Part shown: positions 1 through 11,968 of the stretch, one piece after another
Layout of the letters: each line of letters opens with the position of its first letter
Numbering within the stretch: position 1 is the stretch's first letter
From: Branchiostoma floridae
Lineage: Eukaryota > Chordata > Leptocardii > Amphioxiformes > Branchiostomatidae
DNA length: 64,000 nucleotides
NCBI RefSeq assembly: GCF_000003815.2
Contig: NC_049990.1
Coordinates: 10,687,995-10,751,994 of the forward strand
Reading direction: 5' to 3'
Made by a program: the position numbers and the translations under genes
Notes under the pieces: generated by a model
What the model saw: the letters and a program-made list of their open reading frames with translations, nothing else
Databases searched by the model: none
Told to the model about the DNA's origin: nothing

Positions 1-204
1 TATCAAACGGGGGCTTTGGGGTCATTTGGTCGTTTTGTTGTTGGGTACGTGGCAGTACTTTGTTCACTTATTAGATCTAAATGCAGTTCGGAACCCACGG
101 AACCTAAAAAAACTAGTTCATTGAGACGATGCTAAGTAGACATTCTGGTGAGAGTACCGTTTTGACTGCTTACTCAAGTCTGTCTGACCGTCTGTCTACA
201 TTCA

Positions 205-978
205 TTACCTCCATGAAAAAAATGGAGGTATAGTTTAGGTGTGTCTGTGTGTGTGTCTGTGTGTGTGTCTGTGTGTGTGTTTGTGTTTCCAGATGTTTGT
301 GGTCAGCATAACTTTAGAACCTCTGGATGGATTGTAATTACATTTGGTATGTAGGTAGGTGTTGGGAAGACAAAGGTCAAGGTTACTTTTGGGGTCCCTA
401 GTGTGTGACCTTGGTACTGCAGCAAAACTTCAATTATTTGTCTCTTTTGACCTGGACATGCTATGGTCTTGATTTCTTGGTGGCAAATAGCTTTTGATGT
501 AAGGAAGAAGTGGTGTATGTTTGGGCCCCCTAACAACTTGCTCTGGAACTTCAGGAGCATTTTTGTCAAAATCTTCCAAGGAGCAGAATGGAACATAGGA
601 ATGATGGATTTCCATGATATTTGGTATGCAGGTACCTGTGGCAGATATGTACATAATGAAGTGCAAATCATGCAAATTTGGACTTAATTTGCATACTTAA
701 TGAGGAAAATCTATATTTACAATGTTTTCCAATATAGGACTCAAATACATGTTACATAATGTAGTTTGTGGCAGGCGGAAGTTAAGCAGATACTAAATAG
801 GCAAATAAGTCCCTAATTTGCATAATTAATGAGTGTCCTAATTCTTCTTAGTTCGTGTAGTAAATGATTGGGCTGTCAACACTGTGACCTGTGTAAGTTA
901 GTGAAAGGTGTACATAATGTGAAAATCATTTGCATAATCAGAATATTTCATGGAGGTATGAGGTCTCCGAACTCTTGT
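205..978 (+). mobile_element. Helitron2/HINE-like non-autonomous repeat, copy 1
   Basis: This begins with the terminal hairpin TTACCTCCATG...ATGGAGG, followed by a TG/TCTG-rich microsatellite, and ends with TGGAGGTATGAGGTCTCCGAAC plus a CTTGT-like tail. The same two ends and the same internal order occur at 42907-43963 and 48772-49848. Internally it carries several TTTGCATAATTAATGAG-like blocks. It is shorter and more diverged than the other two copies and has no coding potential. Confidence 0.6.
239..292. repeat. TG/TCTG microsatellite
   Basis: This is a run of TGTGTGTC-type units just inside the left end of the Helitron2-like repeat. An equivalent simple repeat lies at the same relative place in the other two full copies, so it belongs to the element. 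Confidence 0.75.
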
Positions 979-1057
979 TAGGACTGCTTTGCTAGGCATC
1001 TATAAATGTTCATCAGGACACTGACAGCCAGACGTTACTCAAATCTTTTGTGTATCG

Positions 1058-1165
1058 TTGAAATGCTCATTTTATGATTGAAAGTGCTTATAATATGATT
1101 GAAAATGCTCATTTTATGCTTGAAAATACTCATTTTATGATTGCAAATGATCAGTTTATGTCCAA
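1058..1165. repeat. Minisatellite, about 25-bp unit
   Basis: About four imperfect copies of a unit resembling GAAAATGCTCATTTTATGAT lie head to tail. The units differ by scattered substitutions. No gene is near. Confidence 0.65.
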
Positions 1166-2059
1166 AAAGGTACATAGATAATCACTATCGCTCAATCAGA
1201 AAAGTCTCGCTTGCTTCGCCAGCTATTTAACACTCCAGAACATATGACTACAAGGTAAATTGGGACTGACTAAAACAGAGTAGTGAGGCAGTCATTTGTG
1301 AGACATATTTGGCTCCACAGTATAGTACTGGTAAATATTACCAGTATACAAGTGCCTACAGGGCAGGAATATAAGACAACTAGTACTACTGTGAATAAAA
1401 TGTAACAAAAGTTTATTGTACATTAACATACGTAGAGGTAGGTTTAGGAATGTGTGAGTGACCTGAAAAGGGTTGAAATCGAATCATTGTACAACTAGAA
1501 CAAACCTCACAAAGTTAGTCTGTGACTGTGTAACGCAAACTCCGCTATCCGGAGCTAGTAGGCGCGGCCATTTAGGACGGCCCTAAGAAGCGCGATTAAA
1601 TCAGGCTATCACAAAGCATGCACTATTCACACTACTTATGTCGTTTGTTTCCCAGTTAGTATATATACGGATCAAGGCGCCCACAAGTTGGGGAAGACGT
1701 CTACATGTAGTACCACGGAGAAGGGACGTTGCCATTTGATAATTTACACGTAAATGAATACAAGATGTTATGAGGAATATGTCTATCGTATTTCACTAGT
1801 ATAGGAAGTACTCACACGCTATACTAACATAAACATGAATTAAGAAACCATGCATTGTTAACACAATGACGAAATAGATATGCTCCCAACTAAATGATTA
1901 TGTAGTCTAATTACCTTGAATATCTGTGCACATAGTCTTCAACTACGGCAAACCACAAACTATGACAAAATACTTTTGACAAAGTGTATCTTTTAGATTT
2001 TTTTCACCCATTAGGGTTTGACAACCAATATACATTTGTAGTACAAATACATTACAGAC

Positions 2060-5000
2060 TCATGACGCAGAGTAATGGCTGAGATAAATACCCCAGTAGA
2101 AACCGTTGAAGATAATGAAGGACAGAGGAAACCCGATCTTTGAGAATAAGTCAAGTTTTATGGCCACAGTCATCCCGTCCACCCCCTGTGCAGGGCCTTC
2201 TCCCGGCACGGTCTGGAACTCTGTGGGACCTGCGTCAGCTCGAGAGCATCTTCCGTTCACCTGAAATGAACCAAAAGTTATTGATAGCAACCGCACATGG
2301 AAGAGACAGTTATCTCGCCCTCCATGGGACAAAATCGCTATCAATTTCGCCCCCTAGTCTCTCTCTCCCCCCTTCTAGTGATTTGCCCCCCCTCCCCGAA
2401 GAACATGACATTTCGGAAGTTGCTGGGTAGTATCACAAACTGCACTTTTAGAATAATATGAATACTAACGAGCTTAATACATAACTCCAACCATGATATA
2501 AGTAAGGAAGCTATGAATGATTTGGTAATAATATACATTACGGATTCGATAGGTTGGGTCTGTTGTATTCCCTTGTTATATAAATTTGAGTCTCGACACA
2601 CGACATATTTCACTGCATTCACCTGTCCCCAAGCAACCTATGTCTCTAACATATAATCTCTACCAAGGACTACAAAAAATTATGAAGTTTCTGTGTTAAT
2701 TATGCAAATAATGTAACCAGCATAACAAGTCCAGGGCAAAAGATAAAAAAAGAAGTTCTACTTCAGTACCAAGGTCAGACGCCAGGTGGCCCAACAGCGA
2801 CCTTGACCTTTGTGTCCACAACATCTAACCACATACCAAATGTGATCACAATTTATCTACAGATTATCATATTCTTTTCTTTCATATTCTGAACACCATG
2901 TATAATCTCGCATAAATTAATGCGCCCTTACTTTCCTGTTCTGTACAGAGTTGAGTTCGTATGTTGACTTCCTGGAGAATCTACGTGGAATTCGTAGACA
3001 TTCCGCCAGGGAGCGCAGTCGATCCTTTCGCAGGGAGAAGTGATAGGCCAGGGAGAACTCCACCAGCGCCGCGAACACATAGATGGTGCACACCAGCATC
3101 CAGATGTCAATGGCCCGGATGTAGGAAAACCTGGATGAATGGAATTTGTTTGTTTATCTGTTTGTTTGTTTGTTTGTTTGTTTGTTTGTTTGCATTGTAT
3201 ATTTGTAAATCGCCTTATGTAACACAGTCCAGGTTTGTATGGGAAAGTACAACTGCATATCTGGACAATTTCATTGGCTAAAACAAATGGGACTTTGGCT
3301 CACTTTGGCAGAGAGCTTCTGGACACCGTTGTCAGTGTCGTTGCTGTGAGGACAGTGGTGATGCCCAACGCAACCCGCGCAGGTGCCTGATTAGGACTGA
3401 TCCAGAATGTCAGCCAGGACAGGCACACGATCAAAATACTGTGGAGGACAGAATTCAGCAACAGATTGTTACCTCTAAACATAATAGTAATTATCACAGT
3501 TTCTGTAAAAATATAAGTGCGCTTGGTCAAAATAAAACCACTCCAACAGGAAGCAACAAAACTTTAAATGTCGTACCTTGGGACATAGGTTTGTATCAGG
3601 TAGTACCCGAGCTGGCGAACCAGCTTGAACTTAACCTCGATGCAACTGAACGATCCTGCAATGAACATTATCCCGGTGTTTATTTTCAATATACTTGACT
3701 TGAAAATAACACGTGGTAATTATTGTCCTTTTTACAGTTGAAAACATCAAGAATAGAAAAGGAGAGACATTCTCTTCGTCTTGCATGCAAACGAGAAATT
3801 GCATTTGTACATGTACTATTCAAGAGCACTGCGTTCGGCTTGCGCCCACCTATTGTGTAGTTCCCCGTACAGTCGCGAGAGGTCCATCCTGCAATGACGT
3901 ACTCTGGCAGTTCTATGACCGGATTGAACTCCACGGCGGGCTCTTCCCACTCAATTATCAGATCCTTTGTAGTGTAGCCGTCTGTAACAAGTATGAAGAT
4001 ATAATTTTTGCACAGTATTGAAAAAGCACGAAATGATATTACATGATATTGCTTGCTTGTCCGAAGCAGAGTAAAATGAAGATCATCAGAAACTGTATAA
4101 TAGGTGTATAGAAATCATCAGAAAATGTTTCCCCCAATTTGGCAAAACAAACGAAACCGCTTGTTTTTCTTATAATCTTGTAAGAACATTTAGTGTATAG
4201 AACTGTCAATGTGAAAATTCAGTGTACTCACAGCTCGCTATTTGGAACGTGCACGTCTGACTGTCAAACGGGTACATGTGGAACTGCATCGGGCACGAAC
4301 CTATCACAGTTTTTCTGGGGTGAAAGTGCAAGAATCATGTAAGACCAGAGGACAATCATTACTTTTCTTGAGAGAAATTAGCACTGGTCTATCAAAGTCT
4401 TATTCTTGCACACATTTCAGACTAGTTATGCACGCATTCAGCAGCTGTTTATGCACGCAGACGGATTATGCACGCATTTTAGAATAATTAGGCACGCAAA
4501 CTAATTATGCACGCATTTTAGACTAATTATGCACGCAAACTAATTATGCACACATTTCACTCACTTTTCGCCGTAGAAGATGTCCCCTGACGGCCAGATC
4601 CACAGCGCCTTGGCGTGGTCAGTAGACGGTCGGAATCCGGCGTCCTTCTCGTTTACAAAGTAGATACTCGGCGTCCAGATGTCGCTAGAGTCGACATTGT
4701 GCAGTTCAATGTTTTGGTTCATGTCCGGGAACTCAAAGCGCGGATCGTTCCACCACTGACGCAGGTAAAAAGTCATCACATAGTCCTGTACAGAGGTGGA
4801 AAACATTTTTTTTTCATCTACATAATTCCCAAAATATAAAAGATTACATGTACTAGTACTTAAAACATTGTTCGTGTAATTGAAAAATTAGATAAAGGTT
4901 TTTGGCACGAATTATTTTATAATGATGATCGAGGATTATGAACACAAATTTGAATACAAACGTATACATGTTGGTTTCGATACTTACCATTTTGATCTCC

Positions 5001-6627
5001 GAAAAAGACCCCAAACTTGCAATATAGAGTTGCACTTGAACAACTGTAGGTTTCCCTGTTCAACAATATAAAAGAAGAGATTAATTGCAAACTTAGCATA
5101 TATGATAAGCATCATCTAGTCTTTTTACCAATTAGCATTACGACTTATTTCTCTCTAGTGTTACAATCTTTGCGGTATCTCTTCCAAAACATAAGGTCAA
5201 TGCGCGTATTTCTATTACAAATAACGAATGCAAATTAAGACCTAACCTGCATAATTTGCATTGCATATAGAAATATGAAAATCCGCCATTTCTTTCTCTA
5301 GTCATCCTCCACTCCGGCTCTTAACAAAAACACAAAGGGGTTCAAGACAAACTGCTAGGGGGACCAAAGTTAAACACTTCATTCTAGCACCCATGTCGCT
5401 GTGGCATTTTGTAAAATCCACTCTTGTTACAAAGTAACGATAACTTGATGATCTAGAGCTATAGAATATGTGTCAACGAACATCTATCGTACTAAAGACT
5501 ATCGTACGAAAGTTTTAAAGAAAAATACTATATTTGCGTTGTCTTATAGGTGACTGAAATATAAAATAAGTGCAATCAATAATCAACACAAATTACCTCC
5601 GAAATCAGGTCGCACTCTCCCGTCATAAGTCTCCAGAGTGTCGAATACAGCTTGTAACAGGGTGCCGTTATCGTCATGGGCGCTATGGTATCAAAACATG
5701 CACAGTAAAGGTGGAGTCACACATGCGTATATATTCAAGTCCGTTTAAGGTGCTTATGAAGCTCTTAGTCTCTACCAGGCTCCACAGGTCGCGGGAAAAA
5801 TAGTACAAATTGAACAAATATAGATACATAACATGCCAGATGAGTTAGCTGATCGAGAAGTATGGATAGCGACCCAGCTACCTCGTCTGACATGTTACCT
5901 GTTTACGTTTGTCCAATTTCTATTATTTTTCCAGCGACCTGTGGGGCCTGGTGGAGGTAAATACTCCCATGCGCGCCTCATACGGACTTAAGTATATACG
6001 CACGTGTGACCCCATGCTTTAAAGCACTTTTAATTGCTTGAATCAATTTATCAACTTGACCTCGTTCAAGATAAAAAATAAAGCTTTTGAAAAGCTTAGG
6101 GTAGTATCAAAATAAGTTGAAGAACCATTAGTTAGCGTTCAATATTTATTGCTAAGGTACTCAAGCCAGCTTATTAATATTGTTCCCCGTTTGTTGGTGT
6201 TACATTACAATGGTGAAATAGTATTAGATATAGTACCAAAAGTTTTGCTGGTTTTATATGATTGTTTTTGTAGCTTTTCATATGATTGAAGGATATGCTA
6301 GTACCAAACACACAATTTGGATAGTGTATTATATAAGGCTGGCAACGTCATATTAGGAATTTTAGAGAAAACTTATATTTTGATAACTTACTGTATGTGC
6401 GATTCTGCATTTGCGTTGTTTTCCCTTCCTGTAGATGACAAAATCAGATATTGGCGGAAAAAATAAAAATGGAAAATGAATTGGTGAGTCAAAAATAAAA
6501 CCAAAAGAAGTGTGTATCATAGTATGTTTAAAGCAACGTTCTATTACAACGTACAATACTCACCAAGACGGCAAATGTTGAACAGGAATACGGCACAAAA
6601 GAGTTCAAACAGATGAACCCGTCGCAT
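2060..6627 (-). CDS. Glycine-receptor-type Cys-loop anion channel (one exon missing)
   Basis: Minus-strand exons in transcript order: 6627-6564 (signal peptide, starts [10 protein letters not shown]), 5682-5597, 5043-4988, 4785-4565, 4314-4232, 3981-3850, 3655-3577, 3438-3304, 3130-2932, 2260-2060 (stop). From 5682 onward every junction has GT/AG and matching phase. The Cys loop is [15 protein letters not shown], with 13 residues between the cysteines. A second cysteine pair (DCTGNY...SFSC) is typical of glycine receptors and GluCl or histamine-gated channels but not of GABA-A receptors. M2 begins [13 protein letters not shown]; the P-A-R at its inner end is the anion-selectivity signature. 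M3 follows RAIDIWM, and M4 is [17 protein letters not shown] close to the C-terminus. The M3-M4 loop is short and basic. The signal-peptide exon ends in phase 1 but exon 5682-5597 needs phase 2, so one small exon in 5683-6563 is not identified. The ligand (glycine or another) cannot be decided from sequence. Confidence 0.9.
2683..2875 (-). mobile_element. Fragment of the Helitron2-like repeat
   Basis: On the minus strand this reads as an internal part of the 1-kb repeat: the segment with TTTGGTATGTGGTTAG, AAGGTCAAGGTC and TTGGTACTG, followed by a TTTGCATAATTAA block. It lies in the intron between the M3 and M4 exons of the channel gene. Both element ends are missing. Confidence 0.5.
3147..3192. 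repeat. (GTTT)n microsatellite
   Basis: About eleven TTTG units sit in the intron just upstream (minus strand) of the M3 exon of the channel gene, close to its acceptor at 3131-3132. Confidence 0.85.
4425..4558. repeat. Minisatellite with TTATGCACGCA core
   Basis: Seven or more degenerate units share the core ATTATGCACGCA, spaced about 15 to 25 bases. The array is in an intron of the channel gene and stops a few bases from the donor of exon 4785-4565. Confidence 0.75.
5706..6017. mobile_element. Foldback MITE in channel-gene intron
   Basis: The left arm starts AAGGTGGAGTCACACATGCG and the right arm ends CGCACGTGTGACCCC. Inside these, TCTACCAGGCTCCACAGGTCGC pairs with GCGACCTGTGGGGCCTGGTGGA, and runs of ATTATTTTTCC pair with GGAAAAATAGT. 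The arms are therefore long and the loop short. No coding sequence is present. Confidence 0.7.
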
Positions 6628-6645
6628 TGTTATTGATTCTTCGCT
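6564..6645 (-). other. Signal-peptide exon of the channel gene
   Basis: An acceptor (TTACAG) ends at 6646, followed by 18 bases of 5' untranslated sequence and ATG at 6627-6625. The 21 codons give a short basic start, then a hydrophobic core ([10 protein letters not shown]) as in a secretory signal peptide. The donor GTGAGTATT begins at 6563. Confidence 0.7.
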
Positions 6646-9336
6646 CTGTAATCAGGAAAATGGATTTGAATTAATTTTCAAAACGAATAGCACCAGATTG
6701 CAAATATAACTGTCTAGTTATCCTACTTGGCAATGGTACATTCCCAGAATCCGTCGGTCAGTGATAATGGCGGGAGGGTGGGGGGTTATCATGGACGACT
6801 TGTGCCACATGAGCATGACATTTCTTGAGCCATTCATCCCCAAATGGGTTCCTAAATGCGTGCTAAGCTCTCTTACGTGACGAGAAAGTTAAAGAACGGC
6901 ACGGCAAGACACTACTGACATAACAACAGGGCACTGTCACGGGTTTTCGAGCATGAAGGCTGCTACTTAACCTCATCCGAGGACGTACCACAATTTCTAG
7001 CTCATGTCTAAACGACTATGACGTTATCTCACCAGACCATATCACAACTATAGAGTCATGGAAACTTCCATATGCATCAGTCTCTAACCAAGCCGTGTTA
7101 TAGCCCAAAGATCCCTTGTCCAAACCCCAACCAGGCCGTACCATCTCTGATAAAGCATAAAGAATGTCAGCAATGTTTTTGGTTGGTGTATTTTGGCTGA
7201 CCGCTTTTTTCGGAAGTGGTGCTGTTGAGTGAACTGTTTAAGCATTGATCCTTTTAACAACACACCACATTCTCGTGCAGTTAATTACTACGTATATACT
7301 AGGATGATTGATTGTGTTTAGTATCTTCCCAATCTAAACTACTATGAAGGTCTGTATACGAGAGGTACTGACAAAAGTGTGCTGAATTCAGATTCAAGAA
7401 GGCAATACACAAAGTTTGGTCGCCTCGATACGAATTGCCTGAATAAGACGGTTTCCTTTAATACGAATAACGCACGGGAAATCAAAATAGGCCGCCTACG
7501 GCGTACGAAAAAGGGGCATAGCGCATAGAGACCACAAAATGTACAAGCTGGTACTAAGACTTCTGACAAACGCTCTATTTCCATGACAAACTTGGCTCAA
7601 GATGAACTACTCTATAACATTACAAGTTGACTCTATGCTTTGTTCACACTAACGTTACGGCTAAAAGCAAGAAAAAAAATGATTTCTGAATTTTGCATGG
7701 TGGATATAAAAACCCAGAGAGTTGAACACCTTACCTTGTTTGGAAGACTGGTTCTTGCCCAGCAGTCGGATTTCTAACAGCTTACGTGGTGGTACGGTCC
7801 AAATCCACAGGTAACATTACCAGTACTGGACACCCAGGAGACGATTTATCGTAGTCGTCTCAAATGGCAGAAATATACGTCCAGATACGCGTCGCAAAGT
7901 ATATTTCAGTACCATGCAATCACTGAGGTGAACCTACTACAATGCAAACTAACATGGCGCTTTGGGTCTAGACGTACAATTTTCCTCGTACGTCCCTTAA
8001 AAAAACAAGCAGTCCTTTCGCAGTGCTGTCTCACCAACCTGTGCACCCTATCGGACACTATCAGTAAGCGTGCGGCCCTTTGTTCACGCTAGATTACGTT
8101 TCCACACAGCCTATCCAGTCTTATTCTGTGTAAAAGCGTGTCGTGTTTATGGTGTGTTGGGTTTCTATGTGTGTTGTAATCTGGGCCACCTGGTACTATT
8201 GTGTTGTATTCGACTGAAATCTACCTGTGATATTAAATAGCCACATTTATATTTTCTACTCAAGTGCTCTTGACCTTATGTGGTAGGCTACAGTCGCAGC
8301 TGTTTTCAGAATTAGAATAAGTGCCTATTGTACGAAGAAATAGCAAGACTGACAGATATCATTATCATGTGGAATTTCAGTTGATTAAAAACTTTGCATG
8401 ATTAACATATGAGTGTAAAGAGTGTAAAGGATAAACTCATCACTAATTTTATATATCCCTACCAACTATTTGCGAGAATGTGCACACTGGATCGTATGTT
8501 AAATATGAATATTATGGACCATCGTGAATATGAAGAACAATATGCATTGCATAAACCACGTTACACACAAATATTCCAAGTTCAATATCGCTCGATTTTA
8601 ATTATTTTGATATCATCTGAAAGGTACTAATGACAAAAAGGCTAGCAATTCATCCAGGTTGTAAACTTGAAAATAAACGTATCAACGTTCTTAACCTGGA
8701 ACAATTTAAGCATGTATAACACAATCACTCGCTGTCTGAGCTCATTGGGTCTCATTTAATGATTCATCCAATAGGAGCTCAGAGTTCTCAGTGACGATGG
8801 GAACCAATCACCAACTCATCATTGAGTCCAACACTATATGGTAGCTTACAGGTTTGAGCCCGAGCTTTACAATGATTGGCCCATGTAAGTACATTTGCAT
8901 AATTGACAGAATTATGATGTTCCTAATACCTCCGACAGTTGGTGAAGCTTGATTTAGTAAGGCTATGTTGATTTGATTATATGGATGACCGCATGCCCAT
9001 CAATTTTCATCGTTTCCAAAAACTAAAAAAAGACGTTTTGCCCATATATACTGTAAATCATACAATCAGTTGTAAAATGATCACATATATGCCGTAAGAA
9101 ATATCGTAAAATGGAGACTAATGTTATAGAATGCCAAACTAAATTCCACAGTCAAAGAAGATGAAAAAACAAAAACAAAAATTGAAAAATCTACTGTTCG
9201 GTATACCATACTTTTGTGTTATTGAGATTTCAAAGTGAATGCAGCTTTTTTGACAAACTTTTTACTAGCACACTCGCATCAGTTTTGAGGTTCCAAGACG
9301 ATGTCATCTATCTAATCAAATTGACGTGGCCTAAGG
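6646..9336. other. 5' flank of the channel gene, intergenic
   Basis: No coding exon is recognised. A strong minus-strand donor (AAACAAG then GTAAGGTG) at 7734-7733 suggests a 5' untranslated exon of the channel gene ending at 7735; its start is unknown. The stretch from about 8000 to 9300 shows nothing I can name. Confidence 0.4.
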
Positions 9337-11217
9337 CTAGATCATCCGGACTTTTTGGTAAAACCGTTGGTGCAGTTTATCTCTGATAGCCAGGTCCCAC
9401 TGCCATCTCTGTTTGCGAAGGTTGGAACAGAATCGACGGTCCACGACAAATTCGTCGTTCCAGGGCGACGACTTTATACGAAGCCTTCCGGTTTGATTCC
9501 TCACTGCACAGTACCGCCAAACTGTGGCAAGAACTGCCTTAAAGTGTCCAACCTCCTCAAGAAAATCTTCACCTTCTTCTTGAATCTTACTCCACAGCGA
9601 TTGGTTGAAGTGATGATAGAGGGCGTGGTCTACAGCGCTCGACAGTCTGTAGTTGTCCTCCATTTTCTTTGTGATCATTGTCGAATTGGAACTTTTGTAT
9701 TTGTAGTTCTTTGATTTGTACCTGCGGTTGTTGTACAAAATGTCCCTCATTGTCCAACACAAGCGACGTCTCAGCATTACTAGCGAGTGGTCGAAGTACT
9801 CCATAATCATAACAAGTGTAAAATCCCTTTCAATGCCTTGAATGAATCTCTCCACCGCTCGTTGATTGTTACCGATATCCTGTTGTAGCCCCAGATCTTT
9901 CGCCATGCAGTTTTTCACGCACTGGTCTTCATAGCATTTCTTAGGTGTCACAAAGACTCCGTCCCAGTAAGCTGGGTTGTTTAGATATGTCTGAATGGGA
10001 AGCTGTTTCGAGCGCCCCCTTGTGGCTATTCCGGGTAAGTTATTTTCCAGGTGAAAATAATTGAAAGCGGACTTGATTCTACTCATTGGATGTCTAAGAA
10101 TTGCTACAAAGCGTGTGTCTTCAGGCATGAAACGCTCAAAATTGTTTTTATTGTAGATACTGTGGTGGGCGAAGATGTTCCACTTTGTTCCTTGCGGGAG
10201 CTTCATGGTTTGTTGTGGGCGCATGACGCTCCCACAGCCGATCCACGGACTGATGGCTTCCCGTGGAAGGGCGACGACCAGGTCGTGTTCGAATCCGTAG
10301 CGCATGAAGATGGCTTGTGTAGTGGTAGACCCGCACTTGTGCACCTTTATGAAGGCTATGTTTGGATGGGGCGTGCATGACTGACCGCTCACGGGGACGT
10401 TCGTTCTACATGGGAAACAGATATGTATATACTTGTACATATGGAAAACAAAACATGGAAGTAGGTAAAATAGCCCAAAGGGAAGTTGTCTTACGCACAC
10501 CAGCACACACACACACATACATACATACATACATGTACACGTATACAAATACACGCATATATATATACGCACGCACACACACACACACACAAACATAAAC
10601 ACGCACACACGCAGATCACGGGAAACCATACTCTGTAAGCAGATGTTCGGCTCCCATTGTTGTTTGACGTGTAAGGGTTTCGTTAAGCTTTCTCATGAAC
10701 GTTTTCTTCATGTCCGTTGGCCATAAAGAAAACGGCACAAAATAAATACGACCGACAAAACGCCTAAAATATGTCAAAAACCGAACCTCTGATTGACACG
10801 AGCATTGAGAAAAGCAGCTTATAGTGAACACATACAATCACATTGCACAATGGACAAACATATCGTGATGTGAACTTATTTGCTGCTTGAATTTTAGAAT
10901 CACCGACAAACTGACCTTCGTTCTTGACGACTCAACTTCCTATCCTTGACTTCGGTAGGGACTCCCATCTTCATGACTTCAAGTTCAGTAGAGGTTTTTC
11001 TCAAATAAGACGGGGAGGCAACAGTTGGTTTGGGCGTGGTGGGCGGTGGCGTTGTCATGGCGACACTAAGTGACCTCCCGACGACCTCTGCTAGTTGAGG
11101 CGTGATGACGACATGGATGAACAACACGGCAGCAAACAGTGACATGCCGTATAAAACGGTTCGCCGAATGAACATTTTAGGAACTGTGATCGTCGGACTT
11201 TCCTTCGTTTCCTTCAC
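9337..11217 (-). CDS. Galactose-3-O-sulfotransferase family enzyme
   Basis: Two exons, 11217-10916 and 10405-9337, are joined in phase 2 (AG then A) and give 456 residues, close to the 420-490 usual for Gal3ST enzymes. Residues 15-40 form a single hydrophobic segment (RRTVLYGMSLFAAVLFIHVV) after a short cytoplasmic tail: a type II signal anchor, followed by a Thr/Pro-rich stem. The luminal domain opens with IAFIKVHKCGSTTTQ, the 5'-phosphosulfate loop for the donor PAPS. RFVAILRHPMSRIKSAFNYF is the 3'-phosphate-binding motif. Sequons NST, NQS and NQT lie in the C-terminal half. By family, it transfers sulfate to the 3-OH of a terminal galactose on a glycolipid or glycan in the Golgi; the acceptor cannot be told from sequence. 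The 510-base intron carries CA repeats. Confidence 0.9.
10497..10612. repeat. CA/CATA microsatellite in sulfotransferase intron
   Basis: This is a compound run of (AC)n, (CATA)n and (CGCA)n. It lies within the single intron of the sulfotransferase gene. Translating across it extends the open frame of exon 2 upstream, but the repeat-encoded residues are not part of the protein. Confidence 0.9.
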
Positions 11218-11234
11218 TTGGTAAGCTTATATCT

Positions 11235-11968
11235 GTGCCGGAGGAAAATACAATGAAATCATGGCTTAGTACAGGTGATAGCAAAATAATGTTGAAATTT
11301 CTCATCAACAGAACATTCTACAACTTAGACACACAGACGGTCCCTACCCTTTTTAAGACCATGGTAAGACCGCATCTGGAGTACGGAAACATCATTTGGG
11401 GGCCCCACTTCATCATGGACCAGATTAGGATTGAGAAAGTACAGAGAAGGGCAACAAAGCTAGTGAAGGACTTGAGAGACCTCCCGTACAGCAGCGAGAC
11501 TTCAGCGACTTCGACTTCCATCTTTACAGTACAGACGACAGCGGGGGGATATGATCCAGGTCTACAAGTTCTTAACAGGCAAGGAGAGAGTTCAGGCAGA
11601 CGCCTTTTTGAGAGGCGGAAAACATAACAACAAGAGGACACAGTCTAAAATTAAAGATTCCCCTTGCTAAATTGAGGGTGAGAGCGCAGGCTTTTAGCTC
11701 AAGAGTAGTAAAAAACTGGAACTCCCTGCCAGAGAAAGTGGTGAATAGTAGCACGGTGAACCAATTCAAAAACCAACTAGACTGAAACACTGGAGCCATC
11801 TGATGTATGAGCATGCCTAGCCGATGACCTGAAGTGACAAGATCAGTCCACTACAGGAGTCCACCCTTCCTCGACTGAAGATGGTATGCAGGCATAATTT
11901 TTGTATCGTACTTTGCCTGCCTCAGGGCTGATTACAGGCTACGGAACTGATGATGATGATGATAATAA
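11235..11968 (+). mobile_element. CR1/L2-like LINE 3' fragment
   Basis: The plus strand encodes the end of a non-LTR reverse transcriptase: TVPTLFKTMVRPHLEYGN, then a segment with KVQRRATKLVKDLRDLPY. After a frameshift near 11500 comes YKFLTGKERVQADAFF, then NWNSLPEKVVNSSTVNQFK and a stop near 11782. It ends in the microsatellite-like tail TGATGATGATGATAATAATGA. It is 5'-truncated and not functional. It starts about 20 bases upstream of the sulfotransferase start codon, so it lies in that gene's promoter region. Confidence 0.85.

Larger units (their letters stand above)
1..2059. other. Intergenic, repeat-rich, no gene seen
   Basis: No coding exon with convincing homology is visible on either strand. 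The left half is occupied by a Helitron2-like repeat and a short minisatellite, both listed separately. The right part (about 1200-2059) lies just downstream of the last exon of the minus-strand channel gene and probably holds its 3' untranslated region; I do not see a decisive polyadenylation site. Confidence 0.6.

Noticed and set aside
10406-10629. N-terminal extension of the sulfotransferase frame, rich in Val, Cys and Tyr
   Set aside because: It is the translation of CA/CATA repeats in the intron. A good acceptor at 10406-10407 and a separate signal-anchor exon explain the true N-terminus.
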